Origin: Rhodocollybia butyracea
Lineage: Eukaryota > Basidiomycota > Agaricomycetes > Agaricales > Omphalotaceae
DNA length: 64,000 nucleotides
NCBI GenBank assembly: GCA_015501585.1
Contig: JADNRY010000020.1
Location: forward strand, 1 to 64,000
Direction: 5' to 3'
Shown: positions 1-11,180 of the stretch, piece after piece
How the letters are laid out: the number at the start of each line of letters is the position of its first letter
Numbering within the stretch: the first letter of the stretch is position 1
Translations under genes and position numbers: made by a program
Notes under the pieces: model-generated
The model's database searches: none
What the model was told of the DNA's origin: nothing
Seen by the model: only the letters and a program-made list of their open reading frames with translations

Positions 1-283
1 TGGGCAAAGATCTGAAGAGGACGCTCCCCCAAACTGGCCCAAGGCTGAAACACCTCTTGCATATGTTACATGGTTTTCTCGATTTAAAAGTGTACCTGAT
101 AGTAAAAATGGAATGTATCGCGTACAACCATCAGTCAGTGCCTCGAATGGCACTCCTCAAGGTGAAATCATTCCATTGTCAGATATTAGACAGAGTTGTA
201 TGCTGTACCAAGCTCGAGTGATTGGGAAGGAAACGGCTGGACTTCAGACAATATACTGGATAAGTGTCCAGCATTTTTTGTGA
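1..283 (+). pseudogene. 3' end of a Plavaka-type transposon ORF (partial)
   Basis: The frame starting at position 2 stays open to the TGA at 281-283 and enters from outside the window. It contains LAYVTWF followed about 40 residues later by IIPLSDIRQSCMLYQ. The Plavaka gene at 62 kb ends with the matching blocks LAYVEWF and IIPLSNIHQSCMLIP in the same order and spacing, so this is the C-terminal tail of a related element. Plavaka proteins are transposases of CMC/CACTA-like DNA transposons in fungi. Whether the rest of the gene is intact cannot be judged from this window. Confidence 0.7.
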
Positions 284-1395
284 ATAATTTTCAGAGTAAA
301 TATACATATCAGACGATATATTGATTATCAACTTCCACTCCGATCCCATCGTTTCAAACCTACAGAGTCTGCTATGATATCTTCAATGTCGCTAAATTCA
401 ATGACTGCTGCTGCTTGGTCAATCACTTGGTCCAGACCTAGAAGTTTGGAGCGGTCAAGCAAGCGCGCGAGGATCATGTATGCAGACTTTCACACTCAAA
501 TTCCCTGTCGATAGATTGGGCTCTTGATTGGGGCTGGTTTCCGGACTTTACACTTTACAAATCTGTTGTCTTTCCATCTCATCTTTTCTTTATCTTTTCT
601 TCGTATATTTCGCTACTAGCTAGAATACTAGTGTTGGTATATTGTATTTTTTTTGGAGAAATACTGTAAATACACATATACAGACTTATAGTGCATCAGT
701 AAAACGTAAGTGAGCTGGAGCCACTCGAAACGGCCCAGGCACTATGCAGCTGTTTTGAGTGACTCCAGCCTAGCGGCTCCCGGCGCTGTACAGTGCCGGA
801 AAGCGGCTTCCCATGCGCAGTGTCTTGTTCAAGCAAGAACAGTAGACCTGGCAACAACAAGTACTTGGACCCTAAATTGGACACCCTAACCACTCCCCCA
901 TCAGCACATTTCAAATAAGTAGTGATTAATCTGCCTTTGTAAATCGTGGAATATCATTTCTTTCTCATCCTATTCCCCGTTGATGAAGCACATCTTATAC
1001 AAACTTGGGGCTTTACCAGTTTCCGCCCTCAATTTGAGGAGATTGGAGCCTTCGTTAAACTTGTTGTTAAAGGTAGTCTTCCTAGCAACGTGCCAGTTAT
1101 TACTACTGCAGCATGTGCACCAGGTGAGGCTACGCATGCACTTTGCACATCGTTGGGGATGAATGGAGCTTCCTTTGGACTGTAATACAATATTACACAG
1201 CCCATGCCAGCTGAAAGTGCCAGTCCCATACAGGTCCCTACGCCAATGCAGGCGGCGAGCTCGACTCCGGTAAAGAAGGTAAACTACAAGGCCAACGCAG
1301 GGATGGTACTAGCCAATGTCCGTAAAGACTATATCTAATTCTACCCTAACATGATTATGATCTTATTAGTACTAATGTAGAGAAGTACTACCAAG
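284..1395. other. No gene recognised; AT-rich intergenic or decayed repeat
   Basis: Short open frames here show no family resemblance on either strand. A 27-bp stretch starting GAGTAAATATACATATCAGA at about 292 recurs almost unchanged near 25520. TAGTACTAATGT occurs both just before the tRNA-like gene at 1397 and just after the one at 25356, hinting that both tRNA-like units sit in copies of the same repeat. Confidence 0.4.
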
Positions 1396-1478
1396 GTCCA
1401 ATAGTGTAGAGGCTAACATGCACGATGGCTTGATGATAGACCTCGGTGAGATCCAGGTTCAAGTCCTGGTTGGACCGT
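1396..1478 (+). tRNA. tRNA-like sequence, probably intron-bearing or a tRNA-derived repeat head
   Basis: A 7-bp acceptor stem is visible (GGTCCAA with TTGGACC). TAGTGTAGAGG fits the pol III A box and GGTTCAAGTCC the B box. The T arm pairs CCAGG/CCTGG around TTCAAGT, and the D stem pairs GTGT/ACAT. The anticodon region is about 10 nt too long, so either a small intron is present or the arm has decayed; I cannot assign an anticodon with confidence. Termini resemble fungal tRNA-Gln, which is only suggestive. No T-run follows directly. Confidence 0.5.
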
Positions 1479-1856
1479 ACCGTCAACCAGGACTTATGGC
1501 CTCGTATTTTGATTTCTTTTGGCAGTGACTCAAAGTAATTTTCTTTGTGAGCTATGAAATGGCTATGTTATACTGGAAGATGAGTTGCTTTGCATACTGT
1601 CCGATGCGTGTCATATTTACCTTCTCCTCACAAAAGCTTATAACAACATAATTTTCACGTGATTTCAGACTCTTTCAATTTCACCGCCATTTTCAGTTGT
1701 CAACCATCATCATGACACTGACAGCCATCTCTTTCCACCTCGCCTGCACAGGCCCTGCAGAGCAGATCTTTACACTTATGAACCTGATTTCAACCAATCG
1801 CTGGCCTTCCTGGAAACTGAAAGAGATTTTTTGTCACTGATAAGTGTCAGCCTGGG

Positions 1857-1948
1857 CTTACCAAGTTTCTATAATGTGCATATATAGTGGCTGGTGACTT
1901 TGAATGTCACTGGCCACTATATATGCACATTATAGAAACTCTGGTAAG
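1857..1948. repeat. Perfect-looking hairpin (about 42-bp arms)
   Basis: The left arm beginning CTTACCAAGTTTCTATAATG is repeated as its reverse complement ending CATTATAGAAACTCTGGTAAG, with a short loop near 1903. The outer arms carry small bulges only. This could be a small foldback MITE or an RNA hairpin; no target duplication was recognised. Confidence 0.6.
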
Positions 1949-3540
1949 CTTTCGCACATTTGACATCTTTCTTGCTTTAGCTTTCGCTTATTGCTGAAAA
2001 GCTTTAGATGTAGACATGGATTCACCGGTATGCTATGTCAATGTGGATGAGGGGATCCTCCTGCCGAGCCTCCAGACAACTCCAGCTGTGTATCCAGTGT
2101 TTCCGCGACAGGTGTCCCTCAGGCACAATGTGTTCGTTAGCACAATCTCTTTCAATCTTGATTGTCATTACTGTAGCTGACATGATCTACTGTTTTCTCC
2201 ACCCCAAGCATTTTATCGGAAAAGGCTACCAACTCTGATAAACTTCATCCACGCGACGCAATGGATGCACAATTAGCTCACGACATCACTGGTGCGTAAT
2301 GCCAATCTCGCTTTCTTTTCATTACTTGTTCGTTATCTCTTCCATTTCGCACCTGAGTTTTGATGTTCATTGCTCAGCAATGACGCTACCATTACAAATG
2401 TTGAGAACACTGATGTTTCTTCTGGTCACCAGATCTTGATCTCAAGTGATGTTCCCTTGTGACGACTAATCAGGGTCAGTGGTGTCATTTCTCTGCTTCC
2501 TTGCGTGGTATCCCATACCTCTTTACAGAAAAATCCACTCAACATTCTTTGGTTATATCCATGCGTACCTCTCACCCTCTTCGATGCAGAAAAGGGGACT
2601 CTACAGTAAGCGACACACTTCATTTCCTTACATCTTTACATGTCATTCACATATATCTCTTTGTTGAACATTTCCTCACAATCATATGTGGTTGGTGGCA
2701 GTGACAAAGGCCAAAGTCGATGAACAACGGAAAAGGCATAACAAGGGGTGTGTATCCTATCTTATAATACATTTCCATTTACTAATCTGAGAGTGCTCTC
2801 TGCTTGACTTGTGAAGGGATCAACAACTGCTCGGAACTCTCAGCCACTGAGTCGCTGAGTCGCTGGGTCTAGGATTTGTATGAATTATAGGCTCCCTCCT
2901 TTTGCCCTTCTAGCCAAAGACGCGATGGTTAAAAACACTCGTTGTAAACGCCGCAATTTGGTCGCTTGGTCGTCGTAGTTCGATACTTATCTTGTCATCA
3001 TTTGACCTCCAACTCCTGGCCGGAAATACATAGATCTTTAGACAAACCAGGGATGTCGCAGATGAAGAGACTGTCAATTTCACTGAGCCAGCGGTCGGTT
3101 GGGATAAGTATTGATCTTGCCGTTATAAGAAAGCTTTCGAAAACTTGGTTAACGTCAATGCTGAGCGCTCATGCACATACCACGTGATGCACAATAATAA
3201 ATTCCCATTTGTCGCGGGAGTTACCGCTTCCCTTCAATGTTCAGGTTGCGCTATGCGCTTACATCTGGTACTTCTGCTTATACTTTCTCTCCTTAACATT
3301 CAGGCCTGTGGGATGACGACCCAATGTAATACCATCTCCTGTTGTTTCATTCATCTTTGCTACTACCTTACCCACACTGCAAGCATACCCCGAGGGCTCG
3401 TCTTTGTGGCCTGGCGGATTGCTGCTTTGCTTTTTTCTTTCTTCTTCTACCTCCTTACCATTAATGCCCTGAGCCGACTTATCCTCGTCATATTCTCTAC
3501 TGCATTTCTGACTACTGCTACCTCACAGTACACTCAGGAA
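1949..3540. other. No gene recognised
   Basis: Open frames are short and unlike known proteins. Several GT..AG pairs can be drawn but none joins recognisable coding sequence. The last 200 bases may hold upstream exons of the TET/JBP-like gene; I could not identify its true start. Confidence 0.35.
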
Positions 3541-3557
3541 AAGAGTTTAGAGCCTAT

Positions 3558-5433
3558 GTGCTTTCTCCCGGCCAGCCAATCTGCGGGCCAATGGAGTACG
3601 ATGTGTCTCTGGCTCTTGACCGGTATATTGACCCCCTCTCTGATGACAAAGGTGACCACGACATAGACCTAGAGAGCGACTGCGATGACTGCGACTATTG
3701 CATCAAAGGCGCACCTTCTTTTCCACCTTCCGCCACTAGCCACGGCTCGCCTCCAGCTGTAACGCCTACGGCACATTTATTACCGTTAGCGCCGATATTA
3801 CATAATTAGTCTACTCTTATCCTCGTACCACATACTCATTTCGGTCTATTTCTCTAATAGAATGAGATCTTGCTCATGGTCTGAGGCATTAAGAGTCAGG
3901 GCTCTTACACCAGCGTCCTCTGCTGCAGGAGACCGCAGCTGCCATGAGTTCTCCTCTGTTGCCCACGCCCCTTCTTCTGTGCACAGCGATGAAACCTCGT
4001 TCTCTTCTGCCCCTGGGAGCCACGCGCCTCCCTCTCCTGAGGGCGACCCCGGCGCTTTCCCGCTTCCATCTTTTGGGCTTGTTCATCTGCTTCTTCACAC
4101 AGCAGAAAGCGATGCCCTAAAAGCACCAACGCCTGACCCGCAGAAGCCTCCTCGAGGGGATGCTGCTCAGCTGCCTCTGGATCAAGGGAAGGCAGCTTGA
4201 AGGAAGAGAAAATCCCAAAGAAAGCATGAGCAGCAAAGTGTTAAACAAAAGGTTGATCAGCCGGCCCAACCTCTTCTGCAGAAGGCTCTGAAAGAGGTTG
4301 CACGCTGTCGTGCTGCAGAGGCGCAAACCCTCAGCGCCGGCGATTCTTTTTCCACTGAAGACCTTCCTGTCAACAAGGGTGCATGGTCGGGGCTCAGGCA
4401 AATCTTTGAGAAAATACTTCCAGACATTGCTGCACTTACTGGTGAGGAATATAAGCTGGAGCTTGTTCCATGGAATGGAAAGTGAGTGGGTCCATGCCTT
4501 TGAATTTGTTTTATTTACTTATGCAGCTCAAACTGCTCTAGGGATTGTTATGTTGTTGTAGATAAAGCAGGCTGTATCATCGCAGTTCTTGCCGGCAAAC
4601 CTAGGGATGACAATTGGGATGCAGTTATGACCAAACTTACGGCCCAAATCAAAGATGCTCGTGGCAGTATGACCTTCAGTAAGAAACAGGAAAATCATAA
4701 AAGAGGGAAGTTTCCTTCGGTTGCTGTAGGTACATTGTTTGGCAGGGGTAGTAAGGTATAGGCGCTGATTCTCCATCCCATCCCCAGCTAATTTTTAAAC
4801 CGCAGAGACCTGGTACAATGGCTTTCTATGGTGTAGCCAATTGTGCCATCCTTGTCAGCCTTATTGCGTCTTCTGGCTTCCGTCGTCTTGTTGGGTTTGC
4901 AAACTGTAAGCTACTCCCTCCTTTAATTGATATTTAATTTCTAATTGTTTTCTTCTATAGCCATCTTCCAATGCTTTGCGGCGAATATGTTTGGATTGTA
5001 CAACAAAAACCCCAACAACATTTTTGCTTCCAATCCTAGACTTACTCGATGGTTCAACGGTGTTTTCTTTAACCTCGGCCCATGTACAGTCACCTGGCCT
5101 CATACTGACTGCCACAACCTTGCTTTCGGATGGTGTGCTATCACTGCTCTAGGTAACTTTGATACAGATTGCGGCAGGCATATGATTCTCTGGGACCTTG
5201 GTCTTGTCATACGCTTTCCTCCTGGATCTACAATTCTCATTCCCTCCGCACTGCTGACCCACTCGAATGTGCCCATTCAACCTGGAGAAGAACATTACTC
5301 AATTATTCAGTATCCATCTTCAGGTCTTTTTCGTTGGGTTTACAACAGCTTCCAGTCCGATAAAGACTTCATGGCAACTGCGACACCTGAGATGAAGACA
5401 GGCAAGTGTACTGGAGTTGTAATACAATGTTAA
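3558..5433 (+). pseudogene. TET/JBP-like 2-oxoglutarate/Fe(II) oxygenase gene of the fungal KDZ-associated family
   Basis: Exons I can join: up to 3784, 3861-4481, 4527-4755, 4806-4905 and 4961-5433. The introns are 76, 45, 50 and 55 nt with GT..AG ends, and phases agree. The N-terminal part is acidic and low complexity. The C-terminal half carries family blocks: GCIIAVLAGKPRDDNWDAVM, FPSVAVG, FRRLVGFAN, the iron-binding HTD with NLAFGWCAITALG, then LWDLGLVIRFPPGSTILIPS, LTHSN and GLFRWV. Family members oxidise 5-methylcytosine in DNA and in fungi are co-amplified with KDZ transposons. Two oddities: an in-frame TGA at 4198-4200 (CGA would give Arg), and His in GEEHYS where family members normally have the Arg expected to bind 2-oxoglutarate. 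I therefore treat it as a probable pseudogene. An alternative is a short protein starting after the stop. Confidence 0.8.
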
Positions 5434-5514
5434 AGAGAATGCTATTTCTCACCTTGAGCGCTCATTTGTTTCAACCCATGACAGCACTTAGCTCACAGAG
5501 CTTGTTTAAAGCTT

Positions 5515-6967
5515 GACAATAAAGACATAAACGAACAGCTTCGATCTTTCTCAGGCCCCTCTGTCATTTCAGAGGCGCAAAAAGTAATTCAACTGGTATC
5601 GAATGTGATGGATGAAGACATCAAAATTGTCGAGGCTCAGATGGAGAAACTTGATGCTCAAATTGAGGTTCTGTTTTCTGACCGATGTAACCTTGGCCAT
5701 GAAATGGAGATACTGCGAAAGCAGAGAGAAAAAATCAAATTTTTGCCATCTCCCTTTTGGATGGTGCCGGACGAAATATTAGCGATAATTATGGAGTACG
5801 CATGCACAGAAAGTTATCTGAAGAGCCACTGCTACACCTCTCTCCCTACCATTGCAATAGGTTCTGTTTGTCATTGTTGGTACAAAATCGTAAAAGGATT
5901 ACCGAAACTCTGGTCCAACTTAACAGTAGAGACAACCATTTCTAGGCCGGAAAACTGGGGAGTGCCTGAACATTCAGTGGCTAGCTTTTCAGATAGGATC
6001 ATTGGGTTTTTGGAGAAATCTCATCAGGTTCCGTTAAACATAACATTGCTTGCAAAGGGTACACAGCCCCTTCACTGGCATGGCCCTCTTACCTTTCCTG
6101 GCCTAACTATGCTCACAAACAAAAGTCATCGTTGGAAGATCTTCAGATACATTGGAGATAATTCAATCTCTGGTTATGAATACTCTCTGGCCTTGAATTT
6201 CCCCTTCTTGTTGAGCTGGATATCGGTGGTGGAAAAGGTGCCAGTGCTGCCAATCTTTGTCGGTTCGAAACTTCCCCAAAACTTTGTACAGTTCAGGGTT
6301 TTGTTGAACCAACGTCTCTACTGCCAATCCCCACCATCATCTGCCAAAGATTACAAAATTTTGTGTCAACAGAGACTTAGAGTCCCTGGAAACATTGAAG
6401 AAAGTTCTGGATTGCTGTGTTTCTCTGACTTTTCTTGAGATCAGTTTCATAGAAGACTCTATCAGACTTGAGAAAGCCAGCAAATACCCCAACATCACTT
6501 CACTTGCTACAAGAGATATAGGCTCACTAGAGGCTTTATTTCTCTCCTTCAATTTTCCTTCTCTGGCCAAGCTTGTGGTTGATGGTGGCAAGGAGTGGTC
6601 AACCGAGGCATTTGAATCCTCCGTGTTGAGATCAGAATGCATTATCACTGCATTTGTTATCAAAAGGATATCTCTAACTGATGATAACCTTCTACGAACC
6701 CTCCATCTCATGCCATCTCTAACTTCCCTCAAATTTGAGGACACCGCCACAATTTACCGCAATCATCAGAGACAAAGTCCAGTCACTTTAAAGCTGATGT
6801 CAGCGCTCACTGTTTGGGATGATATCTCCCTTGTTCCGAAACTACACAGTCTCTACCTGTCTTCTGATAGCTGTTGCAGCCACTCTGAACTCGTTTCAAT
6901 GGTTCAATCATGCTGGTTTCCACTGGGTTCAGAGCGGTCTGCAGCAATGTCAAGGGGACAAGGCTGC
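5515..6967 (+). pseudogene. F-box-like protein with coiled coil and LRR-like C-terminal part, frameshifted
   Basis: The reading frame around 5608 gives a heptad-like coiled coil (about residues 1-45). A degenerate F-box follows: LPSPFWMVPDEILAIIMEYA, then GSVCHCWYKIVKGLPKLWSNL. This is the arrangement of the greatly expanded agaricomycete F-box family that recruits substrates to SCF ubiquitin ligases. The leucine-rich remainder needs three frames. The frame changes near 6180-6195 (into LEFPLLVELDIGG) and again near 6365-6375 (into LESLETLKKVLD), and frame 2 then runs to 6967. Small introns could explain one shift, but the sequence reads well through both points, so indels are more likely. Just downstream the frame enters SPT16 sequence. 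The true start is uncertain; 5608 is the first ATG in frame. Confidence 0.65.
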
Positions 6968-7520
6968 ACGGATCCTCTATTTTTGTTTGTCACTCTGTCC
7001 AACATAGAGATTGCTTCACTTGAGCGTGTGCAGTACAGTCTCAAGCAATTTGATCTGTGTTTGATTTTCAAGAATTTTACCAAGCTACCGTTGCATATCC
7101 ACTTAATCTCAAAGCTCGTCAACGGACAATGTCAAAAATTGGCTAGAGTGAGTTGATTTTCTTTCTACATTGAGTCGGTGCTAATCACGTCTTTCGAAAA
7201 AAAATTCTGTGGACACTGCGATGGCTGAAGGTCCTGTCAACTTGAACTGGGATCCTATCATGAAGCATATCAACGAATCACCATATGAGTTTTTCCAAGG
7301 GAGTTGGACCTTCCTGTGCAGCACTACCCAAGGAGTGGAGGTATGTACCTCTTCTGTCTTAAGAACGAGAATATCCCTGATGCCACCCTCATCTCATAGA
7401 GCGAAGCATCTGATGCTTCAGATTCAGATTCAGAGTTTGTGGCCAAACCAGACAAATTGGCAGAGTCCACTAGCAGGGCCGGGGCGAGCAACTTCTCTGA
7501 CGCCTCTCCTCAATCTGTCG
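6968..7520 (+). pseudogene. SPT16: 3' fragment of the FACT subunit SPT16 gene
   Basis: From 6968 the translation is TDPLFLFVTLSNIEIASLER, then VQYSLKQFD and FTKLPLHI, the conserved middle/C-terminal region of SPT16, the large subunit of the FACT nucleosome chaperone. In a shifted frame STDNVKNWLE follows at about 7115-7150. After intron-like sequence whose acceptor AG is lost, SVDTAMAEGPVNLNWDPIMK and HINESPYEFFQ continue to 7340. A 59-nt intron (7341-7399) leads to the acidic tail SEASDASDSDSEF. Intron retention means a DNA-level copy, not a processed one. Only the last part of the gene is present and it is frameshifted, so it cannot make FACT. The junction with the F-box frame is exact and in frame. 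Confidence 0.8.
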
Positions 7521-8434
7521 TTCATTTCCTCATACATTGCACAAGAAAAGCAGCTGGCTGCTACTCTCGAGTGTACTCGACTTGTTCAGATTAGTTCAAA
7601 ATATATCGTTTCTTTGGAAACCCAACATTTACTCCTGAACAGTGGTGATGCAACCAATCTTCCTACAGAGTGGTGAACATTTGCAGCCACTGCGCCGCTG
7701 TTACCGTCCCTACCCGGTGCGAGGCGGTGATATTCAATACCAATGCGGCATATTGTATTACCCCAGTGCACCCAGCTCAGCGGAATGCTCTCTGCTTGGC
7801 ATGGGAGGGGAAGGGAAGTCAGGGCAGAGTACGCAGTGTACTTTGTGCTTGCATCCACAATTTACAAGTAGCAGGGCCTCTGGGCCCTGCTAAGCCCTGC
7901 TGACATGTGTCGACAACTTCTTCGCTATTTCCTTGGACCTTGAAGGAGATGAGACGATTCTCCACATCCCCCACTGTATTGAGAGCGTCCCTTGCCCTTA
8001 CCCATCGCAAAGACAAGTCTTCTTTGAAATCTTTGACTTTTTTTTTGTGTCATATCCCGCGCAGCTGGTTCCTTCGCTGCCCGCCTCTCCTTAATTCTGC
8101 ACTGCCTTTTGTTCTTGCCAAGACGAGTTTCACTCTTGCCCTTTCGTTTCTTGTGTATCTTGCTGACCCTAATCGTCGTGCAAAGTGCCTTGTCATTGTT
8201 CTTCCTTTTCAACACTTCTCATTTGCCGTCTGGTTATCGGTTTCGCGCGCCACAATGCGCTACATCATGATCGTTCCGCTTCAATGCTTCGTATTCACCA
8301 TCTGATTATATTGCATTGCCATTCCTCTGTTTCGACTACTTTTGTTCACTGTGCTTGTTTGTTTTCAATTTGCTGTCGCATTGGCTCACTCTCGCCTGCT
8401 GTTAGTATTGTGCTACAACTCCGACTCTGACATT
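7521..8434. other. No gene recognised downstream of the SPT16 fragment
   Basis: The acidic SPT16 tail loses similarity near 7520. The rest shows pyrimidine-rich tracts on the plus strand and no coherent reading frame. A captured segment boundary is probably somewhere here, but no terminus can be seen. Confidence 0.35.
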
Positions 8435-9078
8435 CACTGCCAAGATATCAATATTTTGCCTCGGTAAAAGGCAAAGAAATATATAACATTTTTCCATTGA
8501 TTTTTCAGTGTTTTTCTCCCCTGCAAAATATCATTTGTTTCAGAAGAAAAAGGTGTGGGAAAATAGATCCTTTTTCATCTGTGAAATAACATATTTTACA
8601 CTAGCTATTTTTCCGGAAATATTCATTATTTTTCTACCTTTTTTGCCACTGAAAAAGTGGTTTTATTACAGTGGCAAAATATTGTATTTTTCTTGTGAAA
8701 AAGGATTTATTTTACGGCCGGGCCGGCCGGCCCGGACAAAGGATTCCTTTGACCCGTTCATCGCCCTTTTCTTTTCGCAGCATATTTTTCCTAAGGAAAA
8801 TCTTTTGAAAAAGCCAATATATTACAAAGATCATAACTTTGCTTTTACAGAGGTAAAAAATTATGGAAAAATTACGAATATTTCAAGAAAAATAGATTTG
8901 GTGAAATATGTAAATTTTTCCAGCGTAATATGCGCCGAAAAAGGTTGTATTTTCCCACACCTTTTACAGGGGCAAAATATGATATTTTACAGGGGACAAA
9001 ATTGCTGCAAAATGAACTGAAAAATGTAATATATTTCCTAGCCTTTTACGGCAGAGAAATACTGATATCTTGGCAGTG
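8435..9078. mobile_element. CACTA-like hairpin MITE, 644 bp, ATT target duplication
   Basis: The element starts CACTGCCAAGATATCA and ends with its inverse, TGATATCTTGGCAGTG. The two halves are long imperfect inverted repeats meeting at a GC palindrome of alternating GGCC near 8717. ATT directly precedes (8432-8434) and follows (9079-9081), a 3-bp target duplication. CACTR termini with 3-bp duplications are the hallmark of the EnSpm/CACTA group. It has no coding capacity; it would depend on a transposase supplied elsewhere, possibly a Plavaka-type enzyme. Confidence 0.8.
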
Positions 9079-9126
9079 ATTGTCCTTCCATTGTCTTTCA
9101 TTGTTCACACTAGCGCATCTAGTTGC

Positions 9127-9585
9127 TGTACACCTACTTGCTCTCCTGATTCTTCAGTATATCTTACTTGTCATTCCAAACTCAAAGGATGCTTAGATGG
9201 TGCTTAAGTAAATTACTTGTATTCCAGTAGTTTTGGTTAAGGATGGTTGCCATGATTTGCATTCAATTCTTAGAACAGTGTCTCCCACTCCTACCCTCCG
9301 GACATCTAATAAACTTTCTTCATGTACAGAGGTATAACGCACCCTATGGGCAAAGTCCTTAAGAACACCAGTGAACACGATAAATAGGATACTATTGTGT
9401 GTACAACGGTGTAAAAGACTAACTAGACTCTTAAGTAATCATACGATACTTATAGTAACGGATTTATTATATAATTAATAATAAATAGAAAGATAAGATA
9501 GACCGTTTGGTCTATCGGCGGCGTCTAGGATGACCGTATCACCGGATACGGTCAGTGGTGATGAGGGAGAGGCGGAGGCGTTACA
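9127..9585 (-). mobile_element. 3' LTR of a Ty3/gypsy-like retrotransposon (inner limit approximate)
   Basis: On the minus strand TGTAACGCCTCCGCC begins at 9585 directly after a purine tract, the position of a 3' LTR. The 5' LTR candidate at 24 kb begins TGTAACACCTCC, a similar start, but the bodies differ, so the two LTRs probably come from related but distinct families. The far end is not resolved; TGT at 9127 is one candidate and no 5-bp target duplication was confirmed. Confidence 0.5.
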
Positions 9586-9597
9586 CCCTCCCCCACC
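9586..9597 (-). promoter_or_regulatory. Polypurine tract of the retrotransposon
   Basis: Minus-strand GGTGGGGGAGGG abuts the TGTAACG start of the LTR. This is where plus-strand DNA synthesis is primed in LTR retrotransposons. Between it and the gag stop at 9928 lie about 330 bases with no pol coding. Confidence 0.65.
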
Positions 9598-9927
9598 AGA
9601 TTAACATCAGGGATGTAAATCGTACAACTGGTAATGACATTATCACCATCCAAACCATTTTTAATTTGGTTTAACATAGAATGATCCCATATCAAGTACG
9701 GGATTAATTGATGCGGCGCATCAGATTTTCGGACTCGTCCGAATCAAACGATAGTGGGGCGTACCACTAGAGCATGACTTGATTCGGAAATGTCCGAATG
9801 TTAAACGAGCAGACTCGGAAGTTTCCGAGTATTGCTTAATGAGGATTCTCAGTGAGAATCCGGGCTGAGGATAAGTAGTGATGCCCAGGTAAGGCATATT
9901 ACCTGGGCGTCGGAATAAACCAATAAA

Positions 9928-10820
9928 TCATTCGGAAGGTTTATCCTTTCCGATACTTAAGGAGGTGTCCTCCTCAATTGGCTCAAGAACATTTTTAATG
10001 TTCTCGGTGTCCGACTCATCAGGGTGTTCTGATGATTCAAGTTCATCGTCTCTATTCCTAGAAGAGACATAATATTTAGTGAGGGCCGTGTGGCCCTCAA
10101 TGCGTGTGACGGCTCTGACCATCACTTCTAATTTGGCATACTCCGGAACGATCCCCTTGTTCGTGAGTTGATTGATAATATTGAAGGGTAATCCCTCAAT
10201 GAACCGTTTCCGCATTGTTGCATCATCCGGTGTTTGGAGCATCCGTGATGCCCATCGTGTAAGTGAGGAATAATAATCCCTCACACCTGTATCGGGTGAA
10301 TACTCAATAAGGTCAAACTGCCGTGCAGCTTGATGAATGGTCGTTGCTTGGATGCAACAATCAAAGACACCAATAATGGCGCCTTCAAATGTCCACTTAA
10401 GGACAGTGCGGTGTATACCAGCGACTTCGTCGTTATACCAGTCAAGGGCTTTGCCCTGTAGAAACATGCCAAGCACGGCAGTCCGTGTAGCATCGTAATC
10501 GTCACCGCACATGCGGTTGACTACCATCCATTGGAGAAGTGACATTAGCCACCGCTCGAAGACATTGACATCCGGAGATCTGTCATAGACCTCCGGAGAT
10601 GGAACTTTAAGAGCTTTACGGCTCTCAATGGGAGGGATAGGATTCCCTACCTTATCTCGAATTTGTTTACGGTACACTTTGTGTACCTTGTGTTTCCATC
10701 GGGAACGACATTTGTCGTCACCTGTTGTTTCTCGCATCTTAGATGCAAGTGAGCGCAGTAATTTACGCTGCTCATTTTTAGTAATTTTACCCTTGCGGGT
10801 ACATCCGTTCGGATGTTATC
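9928..10820 (-). CDS. Ty3/gypsy-like Gag, second copy (partial, C-terminal part complete)
   Basis: The minus-strand frame begins near 10820 with RKGKITKNEQRKLLRSLASK and runs to the stop at 9928. It parallels the Gag at 19.5-21.8 kb block by block: KHKVHKVYRK, VFERWLMSLLQWMVVNRMCG, LDWYNDEVAG, FDCCIQATTIHQAARQFD and GVRDYYSSL. These form the retrotransposon capsid core. The acidic tail ends without zinc knuckle, protease or reverse transcriptase, and a polypurine tract and LTR follow, so this half has a gag-only layout. The N-terminus is lost at the junction with an RT fragment. Confidence 0.7.
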
Positions 10821-11180
10821 CTGGTCAGGGAAAGGAGTGACATCCTTTACTGTGTTATTGTTCTGTTGACAATAGTCAATAATGGTACATAGTGTACCAT
10901 TTTTCTTTGGAATACAAAGCATAGGTGCAGCCTGCGGAGCAGGTTGCTGTATCCACCAGTTTGATCTGGTGTATTTACCGATTTTATCAGTAAGTTGCAT
11001 TTTTAGGTGATCTGGGCACCTAGGCATATAATAATTATATCGCCGTTGTTCATCGATTAGTTTAATTTGATGATTGATTTCTCGTAGTGGTGGGAGTACC
11101 TCTGGTACTCCCCCGAGTATATCTTTATACTCGTCGATTATCATCGCGTGGATCATCGGTATTTGATCATCTGTAAATGG
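10821..11180 (-). pseudogene. Ty3/gypsy reverse transcriptase N-terminal fragment
   Basis: Directly after the first Gag copy breaks off (about 11185), the same minus-strand frame gives DEYKDIL, LPPLREINHQIKL, then PAPQAAPMLCIPKKNGTLC and TVKDVTPFPDQDNIRTDV. This is the start of a gypsy-type RT: the LPP-HR motif, the K(K/D)G-T-R motif and the PLPDQD-like block. Sequence then changes to a second Gag before the catalytic YVDD box. The gag C-terminus and protease expected before RT are missing. It is a chimeric junction, not a working pol. Confidence 0.7.

Noticed and set aside
5605..7156. A single intact F-box gene spanning the whole stretch
   Set aside because: The frame must change twice and the last 60 codons are SPT16, not F-box LRR.
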